A stretch of DNA of 64,000 bases from Loktanella sp. 5RATIMAR09 (lineage in GTDB: Bacteria > Pseudomonadota > Alphaproteobacteria > Rhodobacterales > Rhodobacteraceae): positions 124,001-188,000 of the forward strand of contig NZ_LJAL01000003.1 in NCBI RefSeq assembly GCF_001419985.1, given 5' to 3'. The translations under genes and the position numbers were made by a program. The notes below the pieces were generated by a model that saw only the letters and a list, made by a program, of their open reading frames with translations, did not search any database and was not told the DNA's origin. Shown here piece by piece: positions 28,529 through 38,319 of this stretch. Numbering within the stretch: the stretch's first letter is position 1; every line of letters starts with the position of its first letter.

Positions 28529-29863
28529 TTACGGGCAGAGGATCGTGTCGTTGAGAATGGTGAACATCATCAGTGTCAGGATCAGTGACAATCCAACAAA
28601 CATAAAGACTTGGACCGCACGGTCACTGGGCTTGCGTCGTGCAACGGCCTCATAGGCATAAAACACAAGGTGCCCGCCATCCAGCACAGGGATCGGGAAA
28701 AGGTTGATCAGGCCCACTGCGGCGGAAAGTGCGCCGATGAACCAGATAAAGCTCTGCGCGCCCTGCTCGGCCATGGACCCGCTTGTTTCGGCGATCCCCA
28801 CAGGGCCAGAGAGATTACATGTCGAAATCTGGCCAAACAGGATATGCTGCATGGCCGAAAGCGATGTTGTGGTCGTGTCCCATAGCCCCTGCGCACCAAG
28901 GCTGATGGCTGTAAAGAGCCCCACGCCTTCGGTCTTTTCCTCAAAGAATATCGTACCGCTGATACCGATCAGCCACCGTGTTTCAAACCCGCCATCAGGA
29001 TTAGGCAAATCCACGCGGCGCGGCGCAATGGTTTTTTCCAGTGTTTCGCCATCCCGCCAAATCGTGAAAACCAAAGGCGCCCCATCTGCTTGCAGGACAA
29101 CCTCCTGCACCTGTGCAAATGCAAACACCGGTTCCCCGTTGACTGCTGTGATGACGTCATCAACCTTGATATCGGCATCATCCGCCGCCGAACGCGGGCT
29201 GACGCTCGACACTGCGGTAGGGAAGAAATACGGGCCTTCCACCGTCATCTGGCTCCCGTCACGCAGAACCGTGTACGCAAGCCGCTCGCGCAGGGGCACC
29301 AAATCGGACATATCCACTGTCCGTTCGGGATCATTGAACACCACACCCTCAACGGCGATTACCTGATCGCCCTCGCGTAGGTCGCTGGCATAACTGGGTG
29401 GCAACGGGCGCATTTCGCCGAATGTGAGTGGATCGGTCGAACGGCCCTGAAACATGATCGAGCCTGCGAAGATCGCAATCGCCAGAACAAAGTTGAAAAC
29501 AGGCCCTGCCGCCACCGTCGCCGTGCGCGCCCAAAGCGGTGCACCCAGCATCGTGCGGCGCAGCTCAGTCTCGGACACCTGCCCGTCGCTGCCGACACTT
29601 GCCGCATTCGCATCACCCAAAAACTTAACAAAGCCGCCCAAAGGCAGCGCTGCAATCTGCCATGTCGTGCCGCGTTTATCGACGCGCCGGTAGATCACCG
29701 GACCAAATCCAAGCGAAAACACTTCGGCATGGATACCGCACCAGCGCCCGACGATGTAATGCCCGTATTCATGGATCGCCACGATCACCGACAGCGCCAC
29801 AACGAAGGCGATGATCATAAAGGCGAAGTTGCCGAAGATCGGCACAAACTGCATCAGGTCCAA
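28529..29863 (-). CDS. rseP: Site-2 zinc protease RseP
   Basis: Intramembrane metalloprotease that cleaves membrane-bound regulators such as anti-sigma factors and remnant signal peptides. The 444 residues have the zinc motif HEYGH (31-35) in the first helix, LPLGGFVKFLGD, a periplasmic PDZ region (about 190-270) and the third ligand site LFPIPVLDGGHLVFY. The start is TTG at 29863, 5 bases after the dxr stop; an ATG at 29854 is the alternative. It lies between dxr and bamA, as in many proteobacteria. Confidence 0.93.
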   Translation of the reverse strand: MDLMQFVPIFGNFAFMIIAFVVALSVIVAIHEYGHYIVGRWCGIHAEVFSLGFGPVIYRRVDKRGTTWQIAALPLGGFVKFLGDANAASVGSDGQVSETELRRTMLGAPLWARTATVAAGPVFNFVLAIAIFAGSIMFQGRSTDPLTFGEMRPLPPSYASDLREGDQVIAVEGVVFNDPERTVDMSDLVPLRERLAYTVLRDGSQMTVEGPYFFPTAVSSVSPRSAADDADIKVDDVITAVNGEPVFAFAQVQEVVLQADGAPLVFTIWRDGETLEKTIAPRRVDLPNPDGGFETRWLIGISGTIFFEEKTEGVGLFTAISLGAQGLWDTTTTSLSAMQHILFGQISTCNLSGPVGIAETSGSMAEQGAQSFIWFIGALSAAVGLINLFPIPVLDGGHLVFYAYEAVARRKPSDRAVQVFMFVGLSLILTLMMFTILNDTILCP

Positions 29864-29868
29864 AGGTC

Positions 29869-31038
29869 TTATCCCAGTCGGCTAAAGGTTTCGGCGGCAT
29901 AGATCCGCGCCAGTCGGTCGGTCTCTAGCACGTTATCTAGGGTAATTGCCGCATTTTGCAGCCCGTTCCCCGATGACATTTTGTCAAGCGTGCGCGAAAC
30001 GACCTCTGACATGTCCAGAAAACCTATGTCACCTGAAATAAATCCATCCAGCGCGCGCTCTTTGGCCGCGTTGAACACCGCACCCGCCAGACCGCCCTGC
30101 TCCATCACACGCGTCGCAATGGCCAATGCAGGATAGCGTGCCGGATCGGGTGCTTCGAAAGTCAGGCTGCCGATACTGGCCAGATCAAGCCGTTCAACAG
30201 GCAGCGCGCGCCGTTCCGGCCAATGCAGCGCATAGCCGATGGCATGGCGCATATCGGGCGGGCCGACATGGGCCATCAGCGCACCATCGTTAAAACCCAC
30301 CAGCGCATGAACGAGGCTTTCTCGGTGCACCAGCACCTCGATCATATCCGGCGTGACGTTGAAAAACTCTTTGGTTTCAATCAACTCCATCGCCTTATTG
30401 AACATCGACGCGCTATCAATGGTAATCCGCTGCCCCATATCCCAGTTGGGATGGCTTGACGCCTCGGCCAGTGTCGCAGTAGCCAGTTTTTCGATCGGCC
30501 AGTCACGGAATGCGCCACCGCTGGCGGTGATGATGATCCGCTCGACTGCGGCCATATGTTCGCCCACCAGCGCCTGAAACACCGCTGAATGTTCGCTATC
30601 GACAGGTAGCACCGTCGCGCCATGCGCCTTGGCGCGGCCCATCAAAAGCGGGCCTGCGGTGACAAGAGACTCTTTGTTGGCAAGCGCGAGCGTCGTGCCA
30701 TGGGCCAAGGCCTCTAACCCCGGCACTAGTCCCGCCGCCCCCACAATGGCCGAAAGCGCCCAATCAACGGGGCGCGCGGCCGCCTGTGCAATCGCATCGG
30801 GACCGGCTGCAACCTCAACATCGGTATCGGCCAGCAAGTCCTTCAGTTCAATGTAACATTCAGGATAGCATGTCACCGCAAGATCGGCGCGCAAATGCCG
30901 TGCATCCGCTGCAAGCCGGGCCACATTGCGCCCGCCCGTCAGCGCCACGACATCGTAGGCATCCGCATCACGCGCCACCAGATCAAGGGCGTTCTGCCCG
31001 ATTGATCCTGTCGCCCCGAAAACCGAAATCCGCCTCAC
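29869..31038 (-). CDS. dxr: 1-deoxy-D-xylulose 5-phosphate reductoisomerase
   Basis: Second enzyme of the MEP isoprenoid pathway, 389 residues. The NADPH motif FGATGSIGQNALDLV is at the N-terminus, LANKESLVTAG and VDSEHSAVFQAL mark the metal site, and ASGGAFRDWPIEKLA, HPNWDMGQRITIDSASMFNK cover the substrate region. The start codon is GTG at 31036-31038 and overlaps the cdsA stop by 4 bases. Its product feeds the undecaprenyl synthase encoded two genes upstream. Confidence 0.96.
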   Translation of the reverse strand: MRRISVFGATGSIGQNALDLVARDADAYDVVALTGGRNVARLAADARHLRADLAVTCYPECYIELKDLLADTDVEVAAGPDAIAQAAARPVDWALSAIVGAAGLVPGLEALAHGTTLALANKESLVTAGPLLMGRAKAHGATVLPVDSEHSAVFQALVGEHMAAVERIIITASGGAFRDWPIEKLATATLAEASSHPNWDMGQRITIDSASMFNKAMELIETKEFFNVTPDMIEVLVHRESLVHALVGFNDGALMAHVGPPDMRHAIGYALHWPERRALPVERLDLASIGSLTFEAPDPARYPALAIATRVMEQGGLAGAVFNAAKERALDGFISGDIGFLDMSEVVSRTLDKMSSGNGLQNAAITLDNVLETDRLARIYAAETFSRLG

Positions 31039-31838
31039 CAGACAACCCCGGGCACATCAAAGATATCTGCAAGCACAAGCAAGAACAGCGACGCCCCCAG
31101 CAGCGCATCGAAGCGGTCAAACAACCCGCCGTGACCGGGGATCAGTGTCGAGCTGTCTTTCACCCCCATCCGGCGTTTCAGCGCACTTTCCGCGATATCG
31201 CCCATCTGTCCCGCAAAGCTGAGCATCATCGAGAACAGGACAATCAAGAACCCCGCATCGGTGAAGAGCGAAAAGGCCAGACCCACCAGACCGGCACCAA
31301 GCCAGCCTGCTACTGTCCCGCTCCACGTTTTCTTGGGGCTGATCCGGGGCCAGAATTTCGGGCCGCCAAGCGATTTGCCTGCAAAATAGCCAAAAATATC
31401 GGTAACGATCACAACCGACATAAGCCACAGCAGCCACGTAAACCCGAAATCCGAACGGAAATGCACAAGACCCCAACCCGCAGCCTGAATCCCTAAAGCA
31501 AAGAAAAAGAACGTCTTAATCTCGGTCTTGAGCTGTGTGACCCCGATCAGCGGAACCACCAGAAACAACAGCATCCCCCAAGACGATCCTTCCGCCAACT
31601 GTCCCGACATGACCGAGGCCACCAGAGCCGCCATCAACATGCCTTTGGTGGGCTCGCTGGGGCGGATCATCATCCACAGTTCCCAAATCATGACGGCAGT
31701 CACGAACACCACCAGCATCTGGAACCAGATACCACCCAGAATGACGCCAAAAGCACCAATCACGACCATTGCCGCACTTGAGGTCAGGCGAACGGTCAGG
31801 TCATCCCATTTCGCGGGTGGAGGTAGAGGGTTCTCCAT
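31035..31838 (-). CDS. cdsA: Phosphatidate cytidylyltransferase CdsA
   Basis: Integral membrane enzyme that makes CDP-diacylglycerol from phosphatidate and CTP, the precursor for phosphatidylglycerol and related lipids. The 267 residues have six to eight helices and the family signature near the C-terminus, SALKRRMGVKDSSTLIPGHG followed by GLFDRFDALL. The ATG lies 2 bases after the uppS stop. PgpA, acting later in phosphatidylglycerol synthesis, is encoded at 7.7 kb. Confidence 0.94.
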   Translation of the reverse strand: MENPLPPPAKWDDLTVRLTSSAAMVVIGAFGVILGGIWFQMLVVFVTAVMIWELWMMIRPSEPTKGMLMAALVASVMSGQLAEGSSWGMLLFLVVPLIGVTQLKTEIKTFFFFALGIQAAGWGLVHFRSDFGFTWLLWLMSVVIVTDIFGYFAGKSLGGPKFWPRISPKKTWSGTVAGWLGAGLVGLAFSLFTDAGFLIVLFSMMLSFAGQMGDIAESALKRRMGVKDSSTLIPGHGGLFDRFDALLGASLFLLVLADIFDVPGVVW

Positions 31839-31840
31839 TG

Positions 31841-32566
31841 TCAGGCTCGAACAGCCCCAAAGCGCCTGTCCCGCTTGCCGTAATCACGCAGGACGCGGGC
31901 GAATTCCTCGGCGGTGAAATCCGGCCAGAGCGTGTCGACAAATTCATATTCGGCATAGGCCGACTGCCATAGAAGGAAGTTTGAAATCCGCGCTTCGCCA
32001 CTGGTGCGGATCACAAGATCGGGGTCCGGCAACACATGGGTGTCAAGGAACCGCGCCAATGTCTCGGCGTCAACATCCTCGTGGGTCAAACGGCCCTGCT
32101 CGATCTCATAGGCCAACCGTTTTGCCGCACGGGTCACTTCATCACGGCTGCCATAGTTCAGCGCCACGGTCAGATGCACACGGTCATTGCCTGCAGTGCG
32201 CAGTTCCAGATCATCCATCAACGACACCAGCTTGTCATCAAGCCGCACACGGTCACCGATAAAGCGCACGCAAACGCCGCTGTCAAAAAGCTCCTGCGCC
32301 TCGCGTTCGAGATAGCGGCGGAACAGGCTCATCAAGCCCGCAACTTCGGTCTGTGTGCGTTTCCAGTTTTCGGTCGAGAACGCAAATATCGTCAGATACT
32401 TAACCCCAAGATCAGGACAGGCCTCAAGGATCTCGCGCACCTTGCGCGCACCCGCATGATGGCCGAACAGACGGGGACGCCCGCGCTTTTGCGCCCAACG
32501 CCCGTTGCCATCCATGATGATCGCGACATGGGCGGGGGATGATTTGGCGTCTGCGTCCTTGGGCAT
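31841..32566 (-). CDS. uppS: Undecaprenyl (isoprenyl) diphosphate synthase
   Basis: Cis-prenyltransferase producing the lipid carrier for peptidoglycan and surface polysaccharides. The 241 residues carry the substrate-binding motif IMDGNGRWAQKRG near the N-terminus, HHAGARKVREIL, FAFSTENWKR, ALNYGSRDE and the C-terminal RTSGEARISNFLLWQSAYAE. AAAGGGGG precedes the ATG. frr lies 30 bases upstream in the same direction. Confidence 0.95.
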   Translation of the reverse strand: MPKDADAKSSPAHVAIIMDGNGRWAQKRGRPRLFGHHAGARKVREILEACPDLGVKYLTIFAFSTENWKRTQTEVAGLMSLFRRYLEREAQELFDSGVCVRFIGDRVRLDDKLVSLMDDLELRTAGNDRVHLTVALNYGSRDEVTRAAKRLAYEIEQGRLTHEDVDAETLARFLDTHVLPDPDLVIRTSGEARISNFLLWQSAYAEYEFVDTLWPDFTAEEFARVLRDYGKRDRRFGAVRA

Positions 32567-32596
32567 ATGGCCCCCTTTTGGTAAAAACCTTGCGGG

Positions 32597-33160
32597 TCAG
32601 ACCTGCATAATTTCAGCTTGTTTCGTCTCGACCGTTTCATCGACCAGCTTAATATGCAGGTCGGTCACCTCTTGAACAGTCGTTTCCCAAAACTTCTGGT
32701 CATCCTCGGACAAGCCGTCACTCTTGGCTTTCTTGATCTGGTCCATGCCGTCGCGACGCAGGTTACGGATCGCAACGCGCGCACTTTCCGCATATTGGCC
32801 CGCGACCTTGGTCAACTCACGGCGGCGTTCCTCGTTCAGCTCTGGGATCGGCAGCATAATAATTGTGCCATTCAGTTGAGGATTGATGCCCAAGCCACTC
32901 TCGCGAATGGCTTTTTCGACTTTGCCCACAAGGCCCTTGTCCCAGACGTTGATTGTCACCATCCGTGGTTCCGGCACGTTCACAGTGCCGACCTGATTGA
33001 TCGGTGTCATCGACCCATAGGCATCTACCATCACAGGCTCAAGCATCGAACCAGAGGCGCGGCCGGTGCGCAATGACGCCAGTTCAACACGCAGGTTTGC
33101 GATTGCGCCTTCCATGCGGCGGGTCAGATCGTCAGTATCAAGTTCAAAATCGTCAGACAT
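32597..33160 (-). CDS. frr: Ribosome recycling factor
   Basis: Splits the ribosome after termination together with EF-G. The 187 residues follow the family closely: [27 protein letters not shown]-like [29 protein letters not shown] and [19 protein letters not shown] [18 protein letters not shown]. The length is normal. pyrH lies 170 bases upstream on the same strand. Confidence 0.97.
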   Translation of the reverse strand: MSDDFELDTDDLTRRMEGAIANLRVELASLRTGRASGSMLEPVMVDAYGSMTPINQVGTVNVPEPRMVTINVWDKGLVGKVEKAIRESGLGINPQLNGTIIMLPIPELNEERRRELTKVAGQYAESARVAIRNLRRDGMDQIKKAKSDGLSEDDQKFWETTVQEVTDLHIKLVDETVETKQAEIMQV

Positions 33161-33330
33161 ATTCTACTTGCTCTTCCTCATCGGGCGCAGCCCGCTTTTG
33201 ATCGTTTTAGGCCAAAGGGACCGCCTTGTATAGTCAGGCAAATCTGGCGCTATTGTGCAGTTTTCGTGCAACGGCCCTTTTATGTTGGCCAATTACAATT
33301 GTTGTTCAAGAGACGGCACGCCGGCACGTC
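33161..33330 (-). other. Spacer between pyrH and frr
   Basis: In the direction of transcription this 170-base gap contains an AT-rich segment after pyrH and, close to frr, the hairpin CGGGC-TGC-GCCCG followed by GATGAGGAAGAG, which supplies the ribosome binding site for frr. No coding sequence is seen. It is longer than the other gaps in the cluster and may hold a promoter. Confidence 0.4.
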
Positions 33331-34056
33331 CTAGTCTTTGACAATCGTGTAGGTGCCTTCACCCGCCAGAATACCTTTGAACCCACCCGGTTCATCCAGC
33401 GAAAACACGATGATCGGCAGATCATTGTCGCGCGCCAAGGCAATCGCGCTGGCGTCCATCACACCCAGATGCTTTTGCAGCACTTCGTCATAGGAAACAT
33501 TCTCATATCGCACCGCATCATCGTGCTTGGCGGGGTCTTTGTCATAGACGCCGTCAACCTTGGTCCCCTTGAAAATCGCCTCGCAGTTCATCTCGCTGGC
33601 GCGCAGCGTCGCGGCGGTATCGGTCGTGAAATACGGGTTTCCGGTGCCTGCGGCAAAGATACAGACGCGCTTTTTCTCGAGGTGGCGGACGGCACGGCGA
33701 CGGATGTAGGGCTCGGCCACCTCGTTCATTGTAATGGCCGAAATCACCCGCGTGTGAATACCCAGCTCTTCAAGTGCTGACTGCATCGCCAGCGCGTTCA
33801 TCACAGTGGCCAACATGCCCATGTAATCGGCTGTCGTGCGCTCCATGCCTTGCGCCGAGCCTTGCAACCCGCGAAAGATGTTGCCGCCGCCGATGACCAT
33901 GCAAATCTCGACACCCAAATCATGGACCGATTGCACCTCGCGCGCGACGCGCTGCACCGTTGGCGGATGCAAACCAAAGGATGTGTCGCCCATCAGCGCC
34001 TCACCCGAGATCTTGAGCATCACACGTTTATATGCTGTTTTCTCAGTACCGCTCAT
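33331..34056 (-). CDS. pyrH: UMP kinase PyrH
   Basis: Hexameric bacterial UMP kinase of the amino acid kinase fold, 241 residues. It shows [12 protein letters not shown] at the N-terminus, [28 protein letters not shown], the triphosphate region [15 protein letters not shown] and [14 protein letters not shown]. It starts the envelope cluster; rpsB and tsf, its usual upstream partners, are not here. A divergent lipoprotein gene starts 195 bases away. Confidence 0.97.
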   Translation of the reverse strand: MSGTEKTAYKRVMLKISGEALMGDTSFGLHPPTVQRVAREVQSVHDLGVEICMVIGGGNIFRGLQGSAQGMERTTADYMGMLATVMNALAMQSALEELGIHTRVISAITMNEVAEPYIRRRAVRHLEKKRVCIFAAGTGNPYFTTDTAATLRASEMNCEAIFKGTKVDGVYDKDPAKHDDAVRYENVSYDEVLQKHLGVMDASAIALARDNDLPIIVFSLDEPGGFKGILAGEGTYTIVKD

Positions 34057-34251
34057 GGCGCGCCCCTATGTCCTGATTGATTGAGCGGCAAAATGTCGGA
34101 AAATGACGATAGTTTCAATGCCACATTGACGACAAAAGGCAAGGCCAAGCGTTGACCCGCACAAAGCCTGCATCCTATGGTCGCAACACATTCTTTGCGC
34201 GAGATAAAATCAGTTGGGTCCGCGCCCGCAACCAGTCCAAAGGAACACCCA

Positions 34252-34911
34252 ATGAAAACTGCAACCAAGACTTCTCTTTTATTCCTCGGTGCAATTGGCC
34301 TCGCTGGTTGTGACGGTCCTGCGGAACCATTCGAATTCGCGACGACCTTTGACAGTTTCGAAGACTATGGCGCTCTGAGTGCCTTTGCAGACGCGCTGGT
34401 TGATGAGGACGGCCTCAGGACCACAGATGACATTGCCCAACCCGATAACTTCGCCACCGCTGGAACCGGCACCACCAGCTACACAGGCGCAATCCTGACA
34501 GACACTCGTCCAACCGATAGTGAGACCAGTCGCTTGCTGGTCGGCCAGTTACAGCTGGATGTCGCGTTCAGCACCGATACCATCACCGGCTATGCGGGCA
34601 ATTTCATTTATGAAGACAATGAGGCCCTCAATGGCACCCTGATCGGAAACGGCGGTTTCGTGCGTGTGTCAGAGCAAGACCCGGACAACGCTGACGTCTT
34701 TTCCCCGCACTTCACCGACATGAACCTGGTTGGCGGGCTTTCGGGGCCGAATGGCGAGGCATATGACGCAAATATCGCGCTGACCGGCTATTTCTTGGCT
34801 GACGGCACCAATCCCGACTCACCCGTCGACAGTATCGCAGGGATCGCAGTATTCGACTTTGGGACCACGGGACCCGCCTTTGAAACCGGGATTTTCGCCG
34901 CATCGGATTAG
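34252..34911 (+). CDS. Lipoprotein with transferrin-binding-protein-like beta fold
   Basis: Predicted lipoprotein of 219 residues: the signal peptide [20 protein letters not shown] ends in a lipobox with Cys20. The mature part is acidic and rich in Gly, Thr and Asp, with alternating hydrophobic strands ([49 protein letters not shown]). This pattern resembles the small beta-barrel of TbpB/factor H-binding-like surface lipoproteins, but the match is only by pattern. It lies between pyrH and miaA, and miaA begins about 10 bases after its stop. Confidence 0.7.
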   Translation: MKTATKTSLLFLGAIGLAGCDGPAEPFEFATTFDSFEDYGALSAFADALVDEDGLRTTDDIAQPDNFATAGTGTTSYTGAILTDTRPTDSETSRLLVGQLQLDVAFSTDTITGYAGNFIYEDNEALNGTLIGNGGFVRVSEQDPDNADVFSPHFTDMNLVGGLSGPNGEAYDANIALTGYFLADGTNPDSPVDSIAGIAVFDFGTTGPAFETGIFAASD

Positions 34912-34921
34912 GTTCCGATCG

Positions 34922-35860
34922 TTGAAATTACAAACCGCGGTGACACCACAGGCAGATAGACCGCTGATCCTGCCGGATCGGCCCGTATTGATCGCGGGGC
35001 CAACCGCCTCGGGCAAATCCGCATTGGCCTTGCAGATCGCGCAGACCCAAGGCGGCGTGATCGTCAATGCCGACGCCCTTCAGGTGTTTGACGGTTGGCG
35101 TATCCTGACCGCGCGGCCCGACGATCACGATCTGGCTTTGGCCAAACATGTGCTTTACGGGCATGTGCCCTTTGATGCGGATTATTCCGTGGGGCACTGG
35201 CTGCGCGATGTCGCCCCTTATCTGGAAGGCGCCGCGCGCCCGATCATCGTGGGTGGCACCGGATTGAATTTTAACGCGCTGACCCAAGGGTTGGCTGAAA
35301 TCCCAGCAACGCCACCTGAGGTCAGAGAGGCGGGCAATGCCCTGCCCCTGCCCGATCTGATCGCAGCGCTCGACGGCGACACCAGAGGGCGGATCGACAC
35401 CCAGAACCGGATGCGGGTGCAGCGCGCGTGGGAAGTGTTGCAAGCCACCGGCCAAAGCCTTGCCTCTTGGCAGGACCAGACACCGCCACCATTGCTTCCC
35501 ACGACTGCGGCAACCTGTATCACGCTTGACGCGCCCAAAGACTGGCTGAATGACCGCATCGCGCGGCGCTTTGATCAGATGCTGGACCAAGGCGCGTTGG
35601 AGGAAGCCCGCGCCATGCTGCCCCGTTGGAACCCTGATTACCTCTCATCCAAGGCCATCGGCGCGCCCGAACTGATCGCCTACCTGAAAGGCGAGATGAG
35701 CCTGCCCGACGCCCGCGACGCCGCCATCATCGCCTCACGGCAATATGCCAAACGCCAGCGCACGTGGTTCCGGTCGCGGCACAAGAATTGGCACCATATC
35801 GCGGCAAATAGCGCTGACTTATCTGCAACACTCCGATTCGCTGATACGGCACCGGATTGA
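34922..35860 (+). CDS. miaA: tRNA dimethylallyltransferase MiaA
   Basis: Transfers a dimethylallyl group to adenosine 37 of tRNAs that read codons starting with U. The P-loop [16 protein letters not shown] is at about residue 23, followed by [31 protein letters not shown] and the C-terminal [17 protein letters not shown]. No ATG is available between the end of the lipoprotein gene and the P-loop. TTG at 34922, with AGG nine bases ahead, is preferred (312 residues); GTG at 34940 is the alternative. Translation may be coupled to the lipoprotein gene. Confidence 0.9.
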   Translation: MKLQTAVTPQADRPLILPDRPVLIAGPTASGKSALALQIAQTQGGVIVNADALQVFDGWRILTARPDDHDLALAKHVLYGHVPFDADYSVGHWLRDVAPYLEGAARPIIVGGTGLNFNALTQGLAEIPATPPEVREAGNALPLPDLIAALDGDTRGRIDTQNRMRVQRAWEVLQATGQSLASWQDQTPPPLLPTTAATCITLDAPKDWLNDRIARRFDQMLDQGALEEARAMLPRWNPDYLSSKAIGAPELIAYLKGEMSLPDARDAAIIASRQYAKRQRTWFRSRHKNWHHIAANSADLSATLRFADTAPD

Positions 35861-35913
35861 ATCCAAAGCGAAATCCGCCAAGACTTGCCAAAAATCAACA
35901 ATGAGGCAAGTTG

Positions 35914-36729
35914 ATGAACATGATGAGCACCGATCACGCAGCGCTTGCGCTGGCGACCCTGACCCATGGTGGACCTGCGTCCCGCTGGCGCACCGAAGCC
36001 ATGCGCAGCCACAGCACGGCGCGTCTGATCCATATCACCAAAGGCCAAGGGCGCATCACCGTCGCGGGGCTGACGAACGGGTATGGTCCCAACAACCTGA
36101 TCTATATTCCGCCCCACACGATGTACGGCATCGAGGTTGGTCCAACCGTGTTCGGCCAGATCCTGACCTTGCCCGATGCCACCGGATGGCCCGATGCGCC
36201 GTTTCATTTGCGGCTTTTGGACGTGGTGCCGCAAAAGGAACTGGTCTCGCTGATCGAGGCGATTGAACGGGAACTCAAGCCAACAGGCGATCAGCGCGCC
36301 GCCTTGTGTCACTTTGGCCTGCTTGGGATTTTTGTGGAACGCCAACTGGCAGTCCGGAACCCCGCAACAATCGACGCAAGGCGCACGACCGCCGCAGCCA
36401 AGCTTGTCGCGCAATATACCACCTTGATCGCGCAGGATTTCCGCTCGGATCGCAGTGTGGCAAGCTATGCCGCAGCCCTTGGCGTGACACCCACACATCT
36501 GGCCCGCAGTTGCCGCCAGACCTGTGGCCGCTCGGCGCTTTCTTTGTTGAACGATCGCATCCACTATGAGGCCTGCACATTGCTGCGCGACACAACGATC
36601 CCTGTGCAGGACATCGCCAAGCGTCTGGGGTTCAGCTCACCCGCTTATTTCACCCGCAGTTTTCAAGAGAAATCAGGCCAAGCCCCCACGGATTTCCGCG
36701 CGAAAGGGACAGCACCTGCAAGGGCCTGA
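35914..36729 (+). CDS. AraC family transcriptional regulator
   Basis: Regulator of 271 residues with an N-terminal cupin-type sensor (HSTARLIHITKGQGRITV, LIYIPPHTMYGIEV) and a C-terminal pair of helix-turn-helix motifs: SVASYAAALGVTPTHLARSC and VQDIAKRLGFSSPAYFTRSF. The ATG at 35914 follows GAGGCAAGTTG. The effector is unknown. The neighbours (miaA and a lytic transglycosylase) give no clear target. Confidence 0.88.
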   Translation: MNMMSTDHAALALATLTHGGPASRWRTEAMRSHSTARLIHITKGQGRITVAGLTNGYGPNNLIYIPPHTMYGIEVGPTVFGQILTLPDATGWPDAPFHLRLLDVVPQKELVSLIEAIERELKPTGDQRAALCHFGLLGIFVERQLAVRNPATIDARRTTAAAKLVAQYTTLIAQDFRSDRSVASYAAALGVTPTHLARSCRQTCGRSALSLLNDRIHYEACTLLRDTTIPVQDIAKRLGFSSPAYFTRSFQEKSGQAPTDFRAKGTAPARA

Positions 36730-36738
36730 AAAGGCACG

Positions 36739-37320
36739 CTAGTTGCCCCAGATCACCCGCACATAGTTTTGTGTTTCCGCAAAAGGCGGAATGCCACGAT
36801 ACCGCTCAACTGCGCCAGGTCCTGCGTTATAGGCCGCCAGCGCCAATGGCCATGATCCGAAGGCCTCATATTGCGCACGCAGATAGCGCGCGCCGCCCTC
36901 AAGGTTTTGGGCCGGATCCAGCGGATCAACCCCCAACGCACCTGCGGTTTCGGGCATCAGCTGCGCCAACCCCAAGGCCCCTTTCACAGACCGCGCCGTC
37001 GGATTCCAACCGCTTTCCTGCGCGACAAGACGCAGAAATAGGCCCACAGGAATACCGTGCCGCGTCGCCGCCGCCTGTGCGAGACGCAGATGCGGGCCGT
37101 TGTAGGTGCCTGTGTAAGCGGGCGTGATCGTGAACCCTTCCGCGCGGGGCGGCTGAAGGCGGACCGAATTCTCGTATTGTTCGGCGGCACGTCCGTCCAG
37201 GACAGAGGTCTGGCTTTTCAGCAGACCTGTGCGCGACATCGTGGACACCTGTTCTTGGGCGACCATCGGGGTGGCGGCAAAGGCGGCCAACAGGCAAACG
37301 GTCACTGGTACTCGGAACAT
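36739..37320 (-). CDS. Periplasmic lytic transglycosylase (SLT family)
   Basis: Muramidase-type enzyme that cleaves peptidoglycan to 1,6-anhydro products. The 193 residues have a signal peptide ending near TPMVA-QE, a low-complexity linker, and an SLT domain from about residue 85 with catalytic Glu102 in LVAQESGWNP, then GALGLAQLMPETA and ALAAYNAGPGAVERYRGIPP. It diverges from ssb over a 150-base gap. Confidence 0.9.
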   Translation of the reverse strand: MFRVPVTVCLLAAFAATPMVAQEQVSTMSRTGLLKSQTSVLDGRAAEQYENSVRLQPPRAEGFTITPAYTGTYNGPHLRLAQAAATRHGIPVGLFLRLVAQESGWNPTARSVKGALGLAQLMPETAGALGVDPLDPAQNLEGGARYLRAQYEAFGSWPLALAAYNAGPGAVERYRGIPPFAETQNYVRVIWGN

Positions 37321-37393
37321 ATCGGGGTGCTTTCATCCGCTTGGCATGCGCGAACATAAACCTTTTGCGCGTTCAGGCCAATGCTCTTGCGCA

Positions 37394-37409
37394 TGAACCA
37401 CTCGTTAAC
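37394..37409 (+). promoter_or_regulatory. CtrA-like element between the transglycosylase gene and ssb
   Basis: TGAA-CCACTCG-TTAAC matches the TTAA-N7-TTAAC consensus with one mismatch, 61 bases ahead of ssb. Only one half site is exact, so the call is weak. Confidence 0.25.
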
Positions 37410-37470
37410 CTTGTTGCGCCATCCCGTGTCTGTCACAAAAGCGCAAAGCAGAATCGTCGGAGGTGCCATC

Positions 37471-37986
37471 ATGGCCGGATCAGTAAACAAAGTCATTCTT
37501 ATCGGTAATCTGGGTGCTGACCCTGAAGTGCGGACGTTCCAGAACGGTGGCAAAGTCGCCAACCTGCGGATCGCGACATCCGAGAACTGGAAAGATAAAA
37601 ACACCGGTGAGCGGCGCGAAAAGACCGAATGGCACACGGTGGCGATTTTTCAGGAGGGTCTGGTGCGCATTGCCGAACAGTACCTCAAGAAAGGCTCCAA
37701 GGTTTATATCGAAGGCAAATTGCAAACCCGCAAATGGCAGGACCAGTCCGGTCAGGACCGCTATTCGACCGAAGTTGTGCTCAACGGCTATGACGGCACG
37801 CTGACCATGCTGGACAGCCGCAACGAAGGTGGCGGCGGTGGCAACTATGGCGGTGGCGGCGGTGGCTACGGTGGCGGGTCGTCCGGCGGCGGTTACGGCG
37901 GCAACGATGGCGGCTATGGCGGCGGCAGTGGTGGCGGTGCACCTTCCGGCGGCGGCACCGACATGGACGACGAAATCCCGTTCTAA
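37471..37986 (+). CDS. ssb: Single-stranded DNA-binding protein
   Basis: OB-fold protein of 171 residues that coats single-stranded DNA in replication and repair. [20 protein letters not shown] opens the fold and [20 protein letters not shown] is the typical second half. Residues from about 118 form a flexible Gly-rich linker of GGG, GGY and SGG units, and the protein ends in the conserved acidic tip MDDEIPF that recruits partner proteins. GGAGG precedes the ATG at 37471; an upstream in-frame start adds 30 atypical residues. Confidence 0.97.
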   Translation: MAGSVNKVILIGNLGADPEVRTFQNGGKVANLRIATSENWKDKNTGERREKTEWHTVAIFQEGLVRIAEQYLKKGSKVYIEGKLQTRKWQDQSGQDRYSTEVVLNGYDGTLTMLDSRNEGGGGGNYGGGGGGYGGGSSGGGYGGNDGGYGGGSGGGAPSGGGTDMDDEIPF

Positions 37987-37991
37987 ACCCG

Positions 37992-38309
37992 ATGGTTATG
38001 TCACCCGAAGCGCAGATCCTGATCCTGATCGGCCTTATTCTCGCGGTCGCCTATCTGGGGATATTCCCCACGCTTGAGAAAAAAACGATCAACAAACTGA
38101 TGGGGATTGATCTGGCCCTGAACCTGCTGGCGCTGATTGTGGCCGGTGCATGGTTCTGGGGAACGGGCGTGACATTCACGCTGGTTTTCTATGAGACGAA
38201 CTGGGCGATCTTCACGATTGTCTGCTTCGCGCTTCTGGAAATTCCGCTGTTTCTGAATTTCGCCAAAAAGCACGGCATCCGGCTGGATGGACGTGACGAC
38301 GACGAATAG
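37992..38309 (+). CDS. Small integral membrane protein of unknown function (105 aa)
   Basis: Three hydrophobic helices are visible: ILILIGLILAVAYLGIF, LALNLLALIVAGAWFWGTGV and WAIFTIVCFALLEIPLFLNF. The protein ends with a charged tail GRDDDE. The start is 5 bases after the ssb stop, so it is probably co-transcribed with ssb. An ATG at 37998 is also possible. I do not recognise a family. Confidence 0.7.
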   Translation: MVMSPEAQILILIGLILAVAYLGIFPTLEKKTINKLMGIDLALNLLALIVAGAWFWGTGVTFTLVFYETNWAIFTIVCFALLEIPLFLNFAKKHGIRLDGRDDDE

Positions 38310-38319
38310 GCACAACGCA

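Noticed and set aside
37830-37970. Gly-codon repeats in the 3' part of ssb as a DNA repeat element
   Set aside because: They encode the normal flexible Gly-rich linker of SSB, ahead of the intact acidic tip.
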